The translations under genes and the position numbers were made by a program. DNA of 33,706 nucleotides from Paulinella micropora (Eukaryota > Cercozoa > Imbricatea > Euglyphida): NCBI GenBank assembly GCA_009731375.1, contig BJOX01000099.1:99290-132995 (forward strand). Reading direction: 5' to 3'. The first letter of the stretch is position 1. Every line of letters begins with the position of its first letter. A model generated the notes under the pieces. The model was not told where the DNA came from. It did no database searches and saw only the letters and a list, made by a program, of their open reading frames with translations. Shown here in pieces: positions 25,939 to 33,706 of the stretch.

Positions 25939-28900
25939 ATGGCGAACACCATCGACTATGGCGGACACACATGGAACTTGGACAAGTTGGCGGAAGCAAA
26001 AATAACATATCAGATAAGGCAAAACAAGTTATATGTTAAAAAGCCGAACGGAACTAGGTTTTATGACATAACAACGACAAGGGGAGCACTATCGGACCCT
26101 GAAAGGTTTTATTCTGAACCTGAGCGAAAACAAAGGGAAAGAAAATATGTTGAACCACAAGTAATTGAGTTCAATGGTTATAAACTAATAAGGATTGACA
26201 CTGAACACAAACTACCTGTGGGGCAATCGGTATATACTATTAAATTAAGTAAATCAATGTCTAAAAAAGTGAAAAAGTTTCCATTAGAGGGTATTATTGG
26301 TATGATAGGATCCATAATTGAAGACTTTAAAACACTTTACAAAGACAATGACTTAATACAAATACGTATTAGTGCTATTCCTTCAACTTGGAATGTACAA
26401 AACCAAAAATTAATAAAAGTAAAAGATTTCAATTTAGAAGATATACTGACTAGATTAGAATCTATACTGCAATCAAACGACGAAAACTATATGGACGAAG
26501 AAGGAGCAACNNNNNNNNNNATTGATTGATTTCAAATTTGTGGGTGTGAGAATGCCTGAAGGAGGAGCAAGATTGAAAGCAATAACTGAAACACACTTGT
26601 ATAAAAAGAAAGGTATAATAACAATAAGAAATGAAGACAACATATGTTTGGCAAGGGCAATAGTTGTAGCAAAAGCAAAGATAGAAAAGCATCCAAAGTA
26701 TTCACAAATCAAGGACGGACGCAGAATTCAAGATGAACTAGCAAACAAACTGCACGAGGAGGCTGGTGTCATGAAAGATTTGTGCGGGCTTTCTGAAATT
26801 AGTGAGTTTGCTAAGCACATTGACTACAACATTGTTATTGTTGAATATCCAGACAAAATAGTTTATAAGACTGAGATGAAGGACAAAATGAACATATACA
26901 TACTAAAAACCATGAACCATTATGACACAATAACAAGTATGAAAGCATTCTTATCAAAGCAAAACTTCTGCGAGAAATGTATGAAGGGATACGAACATAA
27001 TCACGCATGTGAATTCAAATGTAATATATGTCAAACTGAAGGATGTAAAGGATATGACAATATTTCAAAATGGAAAATGTGCAATGAGTGTAATAGAAAG
27101 TTTCCGAATGATGAATGTTTCAATAATCATAAACAAAATAAGTTATGCGACACAAAGAAAAAATGTATCACTTGTGCTAAGACTTACAAAGGAGAACACA
27201 AATGTGGATATGAAAAATGTAGGAACTGCAAAGAACTACAACCTCTATCACACCAATGTGAGTTAAAGAAAAAAGTGATACATGAACCATCAACCAAATA
27301 TGTATTCTTTGATTTTGAAGCAAATCAAGAGACAGGAACACATATTATCAATCATTCTGAAAGTCAATATTTCGACGACAGCACACCAATCATACATAAA
27401 AACATTGAACAATTCTGTGAGTGGTCATTGGGTGTAAAACATAAGGGTTATACATTCATAGCACATAATGCACGGGGATATGATTGTCAATTTGTATTGA
27501 AATGGTTGATTGAAAAAGGAATAACTCCATTTGTGATATATGAAGGTGGTAAAATAATGATGATGTCTATTGGTAATGGGAAAGAACAGATTAGATTTAT
27601 AGATAGTTTATCATTTCTAACTATGCCTCTATCTGACTTTCCTGACACATTTGGACTTACTGAATTGAAAAAAGGATACTTTCCTCACTTCTTTAATAAA
27701 ACAGACAATCAAACATACATAGGCAAAATACCAGACATGGACGATTACGGATATAACTCATTCTCAAAGAATAAAAGAGATGATTTCATAAAATGGTATG
27801 GGGAGCAAAAAGACAAAGTATTTGATTTCAATAAAGAAATGATTGAATATTGTCATAGTGATGTAGATATACTAAGACGGGGGTGTATTGAGTTTAGGGA
27901 ACAATTTATGGAGTTCGGAATTGATCCATTTCAATACACAACTATTGCCTCTACATGTATGGCACTATTCAAAGCAAACTACATGCCTGAGGACAGCATA
28001 GCAGTTATACCGACAAACAGAACAGACAAAGCAAAAACAAGTCGTATGTGTGTGGAGTGGTTAGCATACAGAGAAAAAAAGGACAATGCTGAAATTCAAC
28101 ATGGTCTAAATGGTAAAGAAAAAATACTAAACTTACCCAAAGGTGTGAAAGCCTACTTAGACGGATATGACGAAAAGACAAAAACGGCATATGAGTTCCA
28201 TGGTTGTCATTGGCACGGGTGTCCTGAGTGTTTCAATGGAAATGAACTAAACAGAGAAAGGTCTGTGAATAAAACATTTGGACAACTATACAAAGAAACT
28301 AAACTACGCGAAACTTTAATCAAGCAACATCCGGAAGTTAGTCAATTAATAACAATATGGGGGTGTCAATGGAACAGGATACGAACAAAGAAAGAATTCA
28401 AAGGAGAAATAGAAGAGACATTAATTGAGCAAGAAGCAATCAATCCACGACATGCGATGTTTGGTGGAAGGACGAATGCTCTATCTCTATACTGGAAATC
28501 TATGAGTGAATATCAGTATGCAAAGTATATAGATGTGTGCTCTCTCTATCCGACTGTCATGTACTATGACCCCTATCCTGTGAAACATCACCAAACAATA
28601 AGAGGAAAAGAGGCATATGATATGTTGAATAATAAAACAGCATTTGGTGTAGCAAAAATAAAAATACTTCCGCCTAGAGGACTAATTCATCCTGTTCTAC
28701 CATGTCAAGATAGAGGAAAGATGATGTATTATCTATGTAATAAATGTGGAAAGGAAGGATTACAAGACAAATGCCAACACACAGACGAAGAGAGAACACT
28801 TACAGGCACATGGGCAACACCACTTATTTACAAAGCAATCCAAAAAGGCTACAGACTTATTAAAACTTATGAATTATGGCATTGGAATGAACAGACAACA

Positions 28901-29914
28901 GAACTATTCAAAGAATACATTAAGACCTTTCTAAGAGTGAAACAGGAATCAAGTGGCTATCCATCAAATGTCATTACAGAAGAAGACAAAGACAATTACA
29001 TTAAGGACTATGAAGAAAAAATGAAAATCAAATTGGACAAAAGCAAGATTGAAAAGAATGAAGGAAGAAGGGCAGTAGCGAAACTATGTCTTAACTCACT
29101 ATGGGGAAAATTTGGACAACAAAACAACAAGACACAAACAAAAATCATAAGGAGTGAAGCCGAACTATTCAAAATACTAAACGACAAAAAGATAAATGAA
29201 GTATCTATCAATGTGATAAACAAAGAATGCCTAGAACTATCTTACAACCTACACCCTGAAAAAGTATCTGACCCCTACAATACAAATATCTGTGTAGCAC
29301 TATTTACAACAGCACATGCGCAAATGAGATTGTATGATATGATGGACAGATTAGGTAATAGAGTGTTATATCACTACACAGACAGCGTAATTTATTCAGT
29401 AGATGAGAAAGAAGGACAGACAACAATACCGACTGGTGATTTATTGGGACAATGGACAGACGAATTGATAGACAAAAAGACGAAGGTAAGCAGAAAGATA
29501 ACCACATTTATTGGAGCAGGACCTAAATCATACGGCTACATACTAAATGATGGAACAACCAAAATGAAATTAAAAGGATTTTCAATGAATTATGAGACTT
29601 GTAAAAAATTGAACTTGGTTAATATGTTTAGTATCATAAGCAATGGATTGAAAGTACAAGACACTGAACTATCTAAAAAGGCATACGAAGAATTAGAAGA
29701 CCTACTAGAAACAAAAGGAGAAAAGTGTATAGCAAAGAATGTAGCAGAGGCTGGAAATGTAATCATACACACCAACAGCAAAATAACGAGAAACAAAAAG
29801 ACAAAAACAATTACGTCAGAGCATTTACAAAAGATATTTTCATTTACTTACACTAAAAGAGTAATTCAACCTCTAAAAGAAAACCAGATCACGACATTAC
29901 CATACGGCTATTAA
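25939..29914 (+). CDS. polB: Protein-primed DNA polymerase B (gap-split)
   Basis: Would replicate the element from a terminal protein primer. The first in-frame ATG is at 25939. About 190 N-terminal codons lead to a 10-N gap (26511-26520) of unknown true length, after which the frame reopens and runs to TAA at 29912. Numbering below is from 26522. A Cys/His-rich region (150-247) resembles the zinc-ribbon part of Maverick polymerases. Exonuclease motifs: FDFE (D264, E266), N316-ARGYD321, Y443-CHSD447. Palm motifs: D671-VCSLYP, then KLCLNS-LWGKFG (N858), then Y952-T-D954-S. A HWHGCPEC segment near 561 is also typical of this family. The palm motif reads YTDS where DTDS is usual. The total is about 1,320 residues, within the family range. 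Confidence 0.93.
26511..26520. other. Assembly gap of nominal length inside polB (10 N)
   Basis: The frames on either side differ, as expected if ten Ns stand for an unknown number of bases. The split is therefore not evidence of a broken gene. Confidence 0.9.
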
Positions 29915-30241
29915 GCAAAAAAAAAGGAATTTACAAAAAAAGAGAAAAAAAGAAAAAAAAGGCATCTGGTAAAGAGTGGTTTGTTAAAAGTAAGCAGTGG
30001 GAGTTGAACCGACGACAACGACGGACAACACCACCAACATACTAATTACACCACCCATCACCATGCCACGAGAAGGAGCATAAAAAACACTTTTTTGTGT
30101 CGGTGCTTGCTTTGGTTTCGGTTTTCTCCTCAGTCAAAGCGCAATGTTATCACATGTTTTTTATCAGAGAATGCGAAAGCACAGAAACATTTCTACGTTT
30201 TCGCAGTTTTGGCCTACTTTCTCGCAGTTCTTCTTGAAGAG
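29915..30241. other. Intergenic region after polB
   Basis: A-rich tracts (29915-29960), then sequence with a B-box-like motif on the minus strand (GGTTCAACTCCC, about 29999-30010) but no acceptor stem. A TTTTTTGTG motif at about 30091 precedes the next gene and recurs before the gene at 30922. No gene was called. Confidence 0.5.
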
Positions 30242-30721
30242 ATGAGCAACTTTGTTGATGATGAAGCCAAAGAGGCTAATGAAATTTCAAGCGAAAGTGA
30301 GTTAGAAATAGAAAGAGAAGAAAATAATTGGATTGATTATTATTCTGACAAGAGCAACAAAAAAATTATTTCGGACAAAATATATTTGGAAACAAAGAAA
30401 AAAAACTTGTCCAAAAAAATAAGATTATTGAAACGAGAACTTAACGATGTCGAAACAAGACTGGAAGCAGTTAATCAGAGAGACGAGGAACTGAAAGAAG
30501 ACAAAAGACGAATTGAAGAGGAGAGAAAAGTTAAAAGGCAGAGAATTAGAAAGGAAAAAGAGACCAAAAAAGAAATAGTATTTTTTGAAAGATGGTTAGA
30601 AAAAAATAAATTTCCAATGTCCCGTCAAGAGGAAAATTACGCAAGAAATTTGATGGGTAGCGGGAAAACATTTGAGAAAGTTATTGTAAAGTATAAATTG
30701 TATATTGAAGGAGTAAGGTAG
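30242..30721 (+). CDS. Charged coiled-coil protein of unknown function
   Basis: 159 residues from the ATG at 30242; the frame is open further upstream but without an ATG. It has an acidic N-terminus (to about 40), a long Lys/Glu/Arg-rich predicted coiled coil (about 50-115) and a C-terminal segment with FFERWLEKNKFP and a short globular end. No family recognised. The position between polymerase and other element genes makes it an element gene. A role as a scaffold or DNA-associated protein is only a guess. Confidence 0.7.
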   Translation: MSNFVDDEAKEANEISSESELEIEREENNWIDYYSDKSNKKIISDKIYLETKKKNLSKKIRLLKRELNDVETRLEAVNQRDEELKEDKRRIEEERKVKRQRIRKEKETKKEIVFFERWLEKNKFPMSRQEENYARNLMGSGKTFEKVIVKYKLYIEGVR

Positions 30722-30921
30722 GTTGTGTGATCTGTGCTGTCTGCCTACCTGCCCACTTCTCATCAATGAACATGACACACATTTCACAACAACATAAAAG
30801 CACACTTGTTATTTGACTATTTTTCAAAAAGAATTATTTATTTTACAAATTGTAAAAAAAAACGGCTTCAAGGCACTGCCCACACATGTTTTTTTGTGCT
30901 TTTTGGTGTGGGGCAGGCACC
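30722..30921. other. Intergenic region with imperfect hairpin before the next start
   Basis: TGCCCACAC (30877-30885) can pair with GTGTGGGGCA (30906-30915), leaving one bulged G and a T-rich loop that holds TTTTTTTGTG. The 3' arm ends seven bases before the ATG at 30922. It may be a transcription or translation control site. Confidence 0.45.
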
Positions 30922-31393
30922 ATGCCACCTAAGAAGAAGTCTCCTTCGAAGCCGACTGCTGAGGAGCCATCTGAGGAGACATCTGAGGTTGTTTCCGAGG
31001 TTCCAACCACCCCAGACGCCAAGCATCCATTGCACGAAGACCCTGTGCTTCAAACTGAGGTTGAACGAAAAGAAAAAAATATCAGTCCTTTTGAGAAATT
31101 GGGTGTAAAGTTGAAGGAGAATGAGCCAGAAAAGTATTGGGAAGAGAAACAAGTTTTGGTTAAGTTTTCCGACAAGTACGACGAGCCAGACAAAGTGGCT
31201 GAGAAGAAAAAAACCTGATTTCAAAGAAGCAGTTTTGATGGGGGGCCCCGGGAAAGCAGATCCCAATAGTTATGTTGCTCTTGGAAGCGACGGTGTGATA
31301 AGGGTCTTTATATCATGGTCTGCTTTGAAGGGTTATTATATCAAAAAGAAAGGGGTTCCTTTCTACACAAAGGTGACTATAAGTCAAGAATGA
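30922..31393 (+). CDS. Unknown protein with a frameshift at an A7 run
   Basis: The ATG at 30922 starts a Lys/Pro/Glu-rich protein that stops at 31216-31218, 98 residues. A second frame (+1), open from 31121, reads past this stop to TGA at 31391-31393 and has a compact, protein-like C-terminus (SYVALGSDGVIRVFISW). The frames meet at seven A bases (31207-31213), so an extra A (real indel or sequencing error) or frameshifting would join them into one protein of roughly 156 residues. No family recognised. Its end overlaps the convergent integrase gene by 17 bases (31377-31393). Confidence 0.6.
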
Positions 31394-32369
31394 CTTTCTT
31401 TTTTCTTTCGCGTGTTCCTGTGCGGACATTTGATTGGTCTATTTCCTCTCTTTTAAGTAAATGCTTTGTTTGCTTATCTTTAGTTAGTTGTTTCAGTTCT
31501 TTATTAATATCTGTCTCTTCCGGATCGTCGGTAGTGTCAGTCTTTAATAAATGACGTGGTGGTACAACATCATCATTTGTTAATACAATCCGGTATCCCT
31601 TACGGGCTTTGACAGTGTAGATTTGCTTGCTCCATGTCTTTCCTCCCTTTTCTAAAATGTGTTTCTTGTTCAACTTTCTAACTCTGTCTCCTTCTTTGAA
31701 ACCAAATAAATATTTATCAACATATCTATGTTGTTGGCTAATATCATATCCTTTAAATACATCAATTGGCGCCGCCTTAATCGCTGAATGTTCTTTCTTG
31801 TTATAATAATAAACAACATCTTCAATATAACTTATCCAATCAAAATTACGATTAAAAGCCCATAATACATGTAATCTTTCTCTAAGTGTTCTAACAAATC
31901 TATCAACAATACCTAACGAATTATGATCACCTACTTCAACCATAAATTGTTCAATTCCATTATTTCTCATCCACTCACCAACTGCACCTTTAAACTCACC
32001 GCCATTGTCTGATATGTATGCTTTTGGCTTTGGTAATTTCTTGAGTGCATCTAAAACTGTGGTAGAAAATTTATTCTTTATAGGTATTGCGTAAGCATAG
32101 CGACTATGAATATCAATCCAAATAAGGGCAAAATTATAATTTTTATTTTTTGTAGCAACCTTACTCATATCCATTAAATCAATATTAACCATATCTAATA
32201 CCTTATCAGCCCATATTGTTGTTCCTCTAGTCCTCGGTTTAGTCTGACGAAATAATTCTTGGACAGTTTTGGTCTTTTCTTCCTCTGTTGGATAGCCTCG
32301 CGGAGTATCTTCTAGTTGTGTATCCTTATCCTGTGCATTAATATTGCTAGTGGTGTGTTTGTGGTCCAT
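31377..32369 (-). CDS. int: Maverick-type integrase (rve family) with D-D-D triad
   Basis: Would insert the element into host DNA by strand transfer. 330 residues from an ATG at 32369-32367. The RNase H-fold core shows D64 (MVNIDLMDM), D121 (YISDNGGEF) and, 35 residues on, the position that is Glu in most members. Here that residue is Asp (D156, GIVDRFVRTLRERL). Later segments include YYYNKKEHSAIKAAPIDVF and a small C-terminal domain (about 205-275), then a charged tail. The expected N-terminal HHCC zinc-binding motif is absent. It is the downstream gene of a minus-strand pair. The upstream stop and its own start overlap as TAATG, so it may be translated by reinitiation. Confidence 0.9.
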   Translation of the reverse strand: MDHKHTTSNINAQDKDTQLEDTPRGYPTEEEKTKTVQELFRQTKPRTRGTTIWADKVLDMVNIDLMDMSKVATKNKNYNFALIWIDIHSRYAYAIPIKNKFSTTVLDALKKLPKPKAYISDNGGEFKGAVGEWMRNNGIEQFMVEVGDHNSLGIVDRFVRTLRERLHVLWAFNRNFDWISYIEDVVYYYNKKEHSAIKAAPIDVFKGYDISQQHRYVDKYLFGFKEGDRVRKLNKKHILEKGGKTWSKQIYTVKARKGYRIVLTNDDVVPPRHLLKTDTTDDPEETDINKELKQLTKDKQTKHLLKREEIDQSNVRTGTRERKKKVILDL

Positions 32370-32890
32370 TAGAACTTTAGAAAAATCTTATCTGCTCCCT
32401 TACTTTTTTCTTTATTCTTTGGTGTATTGTTATATACATTAACTGATATTTTTTCGCTTCGTTTTTTACCACCTCTCTGTTTTCCGCCTGTTGGTTCATA
32501 ATCTTCGCTTTCTTCACTCTCACTTTCTTCTTCTTCTTCGCTGTCATTCTCTGGCTTCTTTGGTTGTGGTGATTTCTTTGTGTTTTTCTTCTTGGGCTTT
32601 TTGGCATTCTTTTTTATCTTTCTAAGCATATGATTTGCAATAACCTCAGACATATCAATTTCGCTATCGCTTTCGCTTGATTCATCTTCAATCTCAGGAT
32701 TTTTAAGTATCTCTTTCGCAACACTAACTTCAGCATCAGTCTCAATAAGTTCTTCCACTGATGCTTCTTTTAATTCTCCTTTTTTACGAAGCCTTTCACG
32801 AGCCCATTCGTCCTTTCGCCGTTCAGCATTTTCTCTATTTGCTTGAACTGCTTTCTTCCAGTTTTCCTTTGATGCTTCCTTTGACGGCAT
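32369..32890 (-). CDS. Highly charged protein upstream of integrase
   Basis: 173 residues from an ATG at 32890. The N-terminal half is a Lys/Arg/Glu-rich predicted helix (ERRKDEWARERLRKKGEL). Ser/Glu-rich acidic stretches (about 75-90 and 115-130), a Lys/Pro-rich linker between them, and a basic end follow. It looks disordered and nuclear in character. No family recognised. Co-transcription with the integrase is likely from the one-base overlap. A DNA- or chromatin-binding accessory role is inferred only from charge and position. Confidence 0.75.
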   Translation of the reverse strand: MPSKEASKENWKKAVQANRENAERRKDEWARERLRKKGELKEASVEELIETDAEVSVAKEILKNPEIEDESSESDSEIDMSEVIANHMLRKIKKNAKKPKKKNTKKSPQPKKPENDSEEEEESESEESEDYEPTGGKQRGGKKRSEKISVNVYNNTPKNKEKSKGADKIFLKF

Positions 32891-32978
32891 TGATTACAGA
32901 TGATTGATACTACACTAGATAGTTATATTTTTTGTTAGTATAATTTAACAAAAAAAAATTAAAATATTTAATTATGTG
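32891..32978. promoter_or_regulatory. Divergent intergenic region with symmetric inverted repeat
   Basis: Eighty-eight bases separate the minus-strand gene pair from the plus-strand tail-fibre-like gene, so both promoters must lie here or inside the genes. TTTTTTGTTA (32928-32937) and TAACAAAAAA (32946-32955) form a perfect 10-bp inverted repeat around GTATAATT. This is suited to a shared two-way control element. Confidence 0.55.
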
Positions 32979-33706
32979 ATGTCCCAATATAAATCATTAC
33001 TTGGCTTGAATGAGTTGGCGGTTGATAGTCTAAACATACTTAACTTAGACCTTACCAACACAAACATAGTCGGTCTGAATACAGACAGAGTGCCAGAAGA
33101 TGAAAACCCTTTGAACCTCTACTATACGGATTTACGATTTGACACAAGATTATCTACCAAATCAACTACAGACATAAAAGAAGGAAAAAATTTGTACTAC
33201 ACAGAGCAACGAGTAAGGGATAATGACGAAATCAAAGCCTCAACTCAACACAGAAGCAATACTTCCAATCCACACCAAACCAGTTTATATAATTTGATAG
33301 ACACAAACATATCCGCTCCAACGGTCGGGCAATACTTAACATATAATGATGTAGATGGTAAATGGAGAAATACAACAATCGGCTCAATTGATACACTCAC
33401 AGATGTAGTCATAACGGCACCAGTGGCGATGAATAGTTATCTAACATATAACTCAATAAACTGGGTAAATAAAACATTTCCGATAAATGTTGATGAAACA
33501 GGCAACATTAGTATGGGTGGTAATTTGAATATGACGGGAGTTAATTTACTAAATACCAAAGATGTTGATACTTGGATATCTGAGCACGAAGACAATAATG
33601 ATAAAGTGTCAGCGGACGGCTCAATTAATACACATAGCGATGTTTTAATCACAGGCACACCCGCCGATAACCAACTACTCATTTATAGCACAGGCCAATG
33701 GAGAAA
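32979..33706 (+). CDS. Tail-fibre-like repeat protein (3' end outside window)
   Basis: Open from an ATG at 32979 to the window edge, 242 codons with no stop. An earlier ATG at 32974 is followed at once by TGA. Two copies of the phage tail-fibre phrase N-L-Y-Y-T-[DE]-x-R occur (residues about 47-54 and 71-78). Later there are repeats of the pattern L-T/S-D-V-x-I-T-x-P-x-x-x-x-x-L-T-Y-N-x-x-x-W-x-N (from about 117, 139 and 218). Such repeats are common in tail fibres of phages and appear in some large-virus surface proteins. Asn/Thr-rich, with no signal peptide. The likely role is a virion surface or adhesion fibre, if the element makes particles. Confidence 0.75.
   Translation, partial: MSQYKSLLGLNELAVDSLNILNLDLTNTNIVGLNTDRVPEDENPLNLYYTDLRFDTRLSTKSTTDIKEGKNLYYTEQRVRDNDEIKASTQHRSNTSNPHQTSLYNLIDTNISAPTVGQYLTYNDVDGKWRNTTIGSIDTLTDVVITAPVAMNSYLTYNSINWVNKTFPINVDETGNISMGGNLNMTGVNLLNTKDVDTWISEHEDNNDKVSADGSINTHSDVLITGTPADNQLLIYSTGQWR

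Larger units (their letters stand above)
25251..33706 (+). mobile_element. Maverick/Polinton-like DNA element (left part, continues past the window)
   Basis: Holds a protein-primed family B DNA polymerase and an rve-type integrase, the pair that defines Mavericks/Polintons and some virophage relatives. Small unknown genes and a tail-fibre-like gene lie with them. Genes are tightly packed, intron-free and AT-rich, unlike the repeats to the left. Capsid, packaging ATPase and maturation protease genes are not seen in the 8.4 kb available. Terminal inverted repeats could not be checked. A polinton-like virus or integrated virophage relative is the main alternative. Confidence 0.8.

Noticed and set aside
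26511-26529. Apparent stop and frame change in the middle of polB
   Set aside because: It falls at a 10-N placeholder gap, so the frame relation across it is unknown.
29996-30068. Possible minus-strand tRNA gene after polB
   Set aside because: A B-box-like GGTTCAACTCCC and a partial T stem exist, but no acceptor stem or convincing D and anticodon arms can be paired.

Overview
This is a gap-containing stretch of eukaryotic nuclear DNA made almost entirely of simple-sequence repeats and mobile elements. No host gene can be called with confidence. The repeat density, a LINE-type retrotransposon, a Ty3/gypsy-type LTR retrotransposon and a Maverick/Polinton-like (protein-primed PolB plus retroviral-type integrase) element all rule out a prokaryote. 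The species cannot be fixed from the sequence; a repeat-rich protist or invertebrate fits. The large intact ORFs end in TGA or TAA, so the standard code is assumed.

Layout. 1-5,500: microsatellites (AAT, GAA, TGTA/TACA, GGA, GA, TG, CTGT), two families of ~147-bp and 182-bp tandem repeats, a tRNA-like remnant and three assembly gaps. 5,596-5,671: a stack of inverted repeats. 5,727-9,414 (minus): a decayed non-LTR retrotransposon with a coiled-coil ORF1 and an endonuclease/reverse transcriptase ORF2, both frameshifted and cut short at the 3' end. 9,597-12,210: pentamer and hexamer satellites and a 904-base gap flanked by a 97-bp duplication.

12,386-23,001: a young, apparently complete LTR retrotransposon. 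Its two 237-bp LTRs differ at one base and are flanked by a 4-bp AATG duplication. It has a long leader, gag, pol, and a polypurine tract. Gag and pol lie in one frame and are divided only by a UGA codon, which suggests readthrough. Gag carries a CCCH-type finger and an RGG-rich tail instead of the usual CCHC knuckle.

23,006-25,250: TAGTACT-rich palindromes, two clusters of TGCATGCA-centred palindromic repeats around an unrecognised ORF, and a diverged LTR related to the retrotransposon above.

25,251 to the window end: the left part of a Maverick/Polinton-like element. It holds a small basic protein, a protein-primed DNA polymerase B (split by a 10-base gap), two unknown proteins, a minus-strand pair (charged protein plus integrase, joined by a TAATG stop/start overlap) and, divergently, the start of a protein with phage tail-fibre-like repeats that runs off the window. 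PolB would replicate the element and the integrase would insert it. The tail-fibre-like product suggests a structural or adhesion role. Capsid, ATPase and protease genes are not in view and would have to lie to the right.
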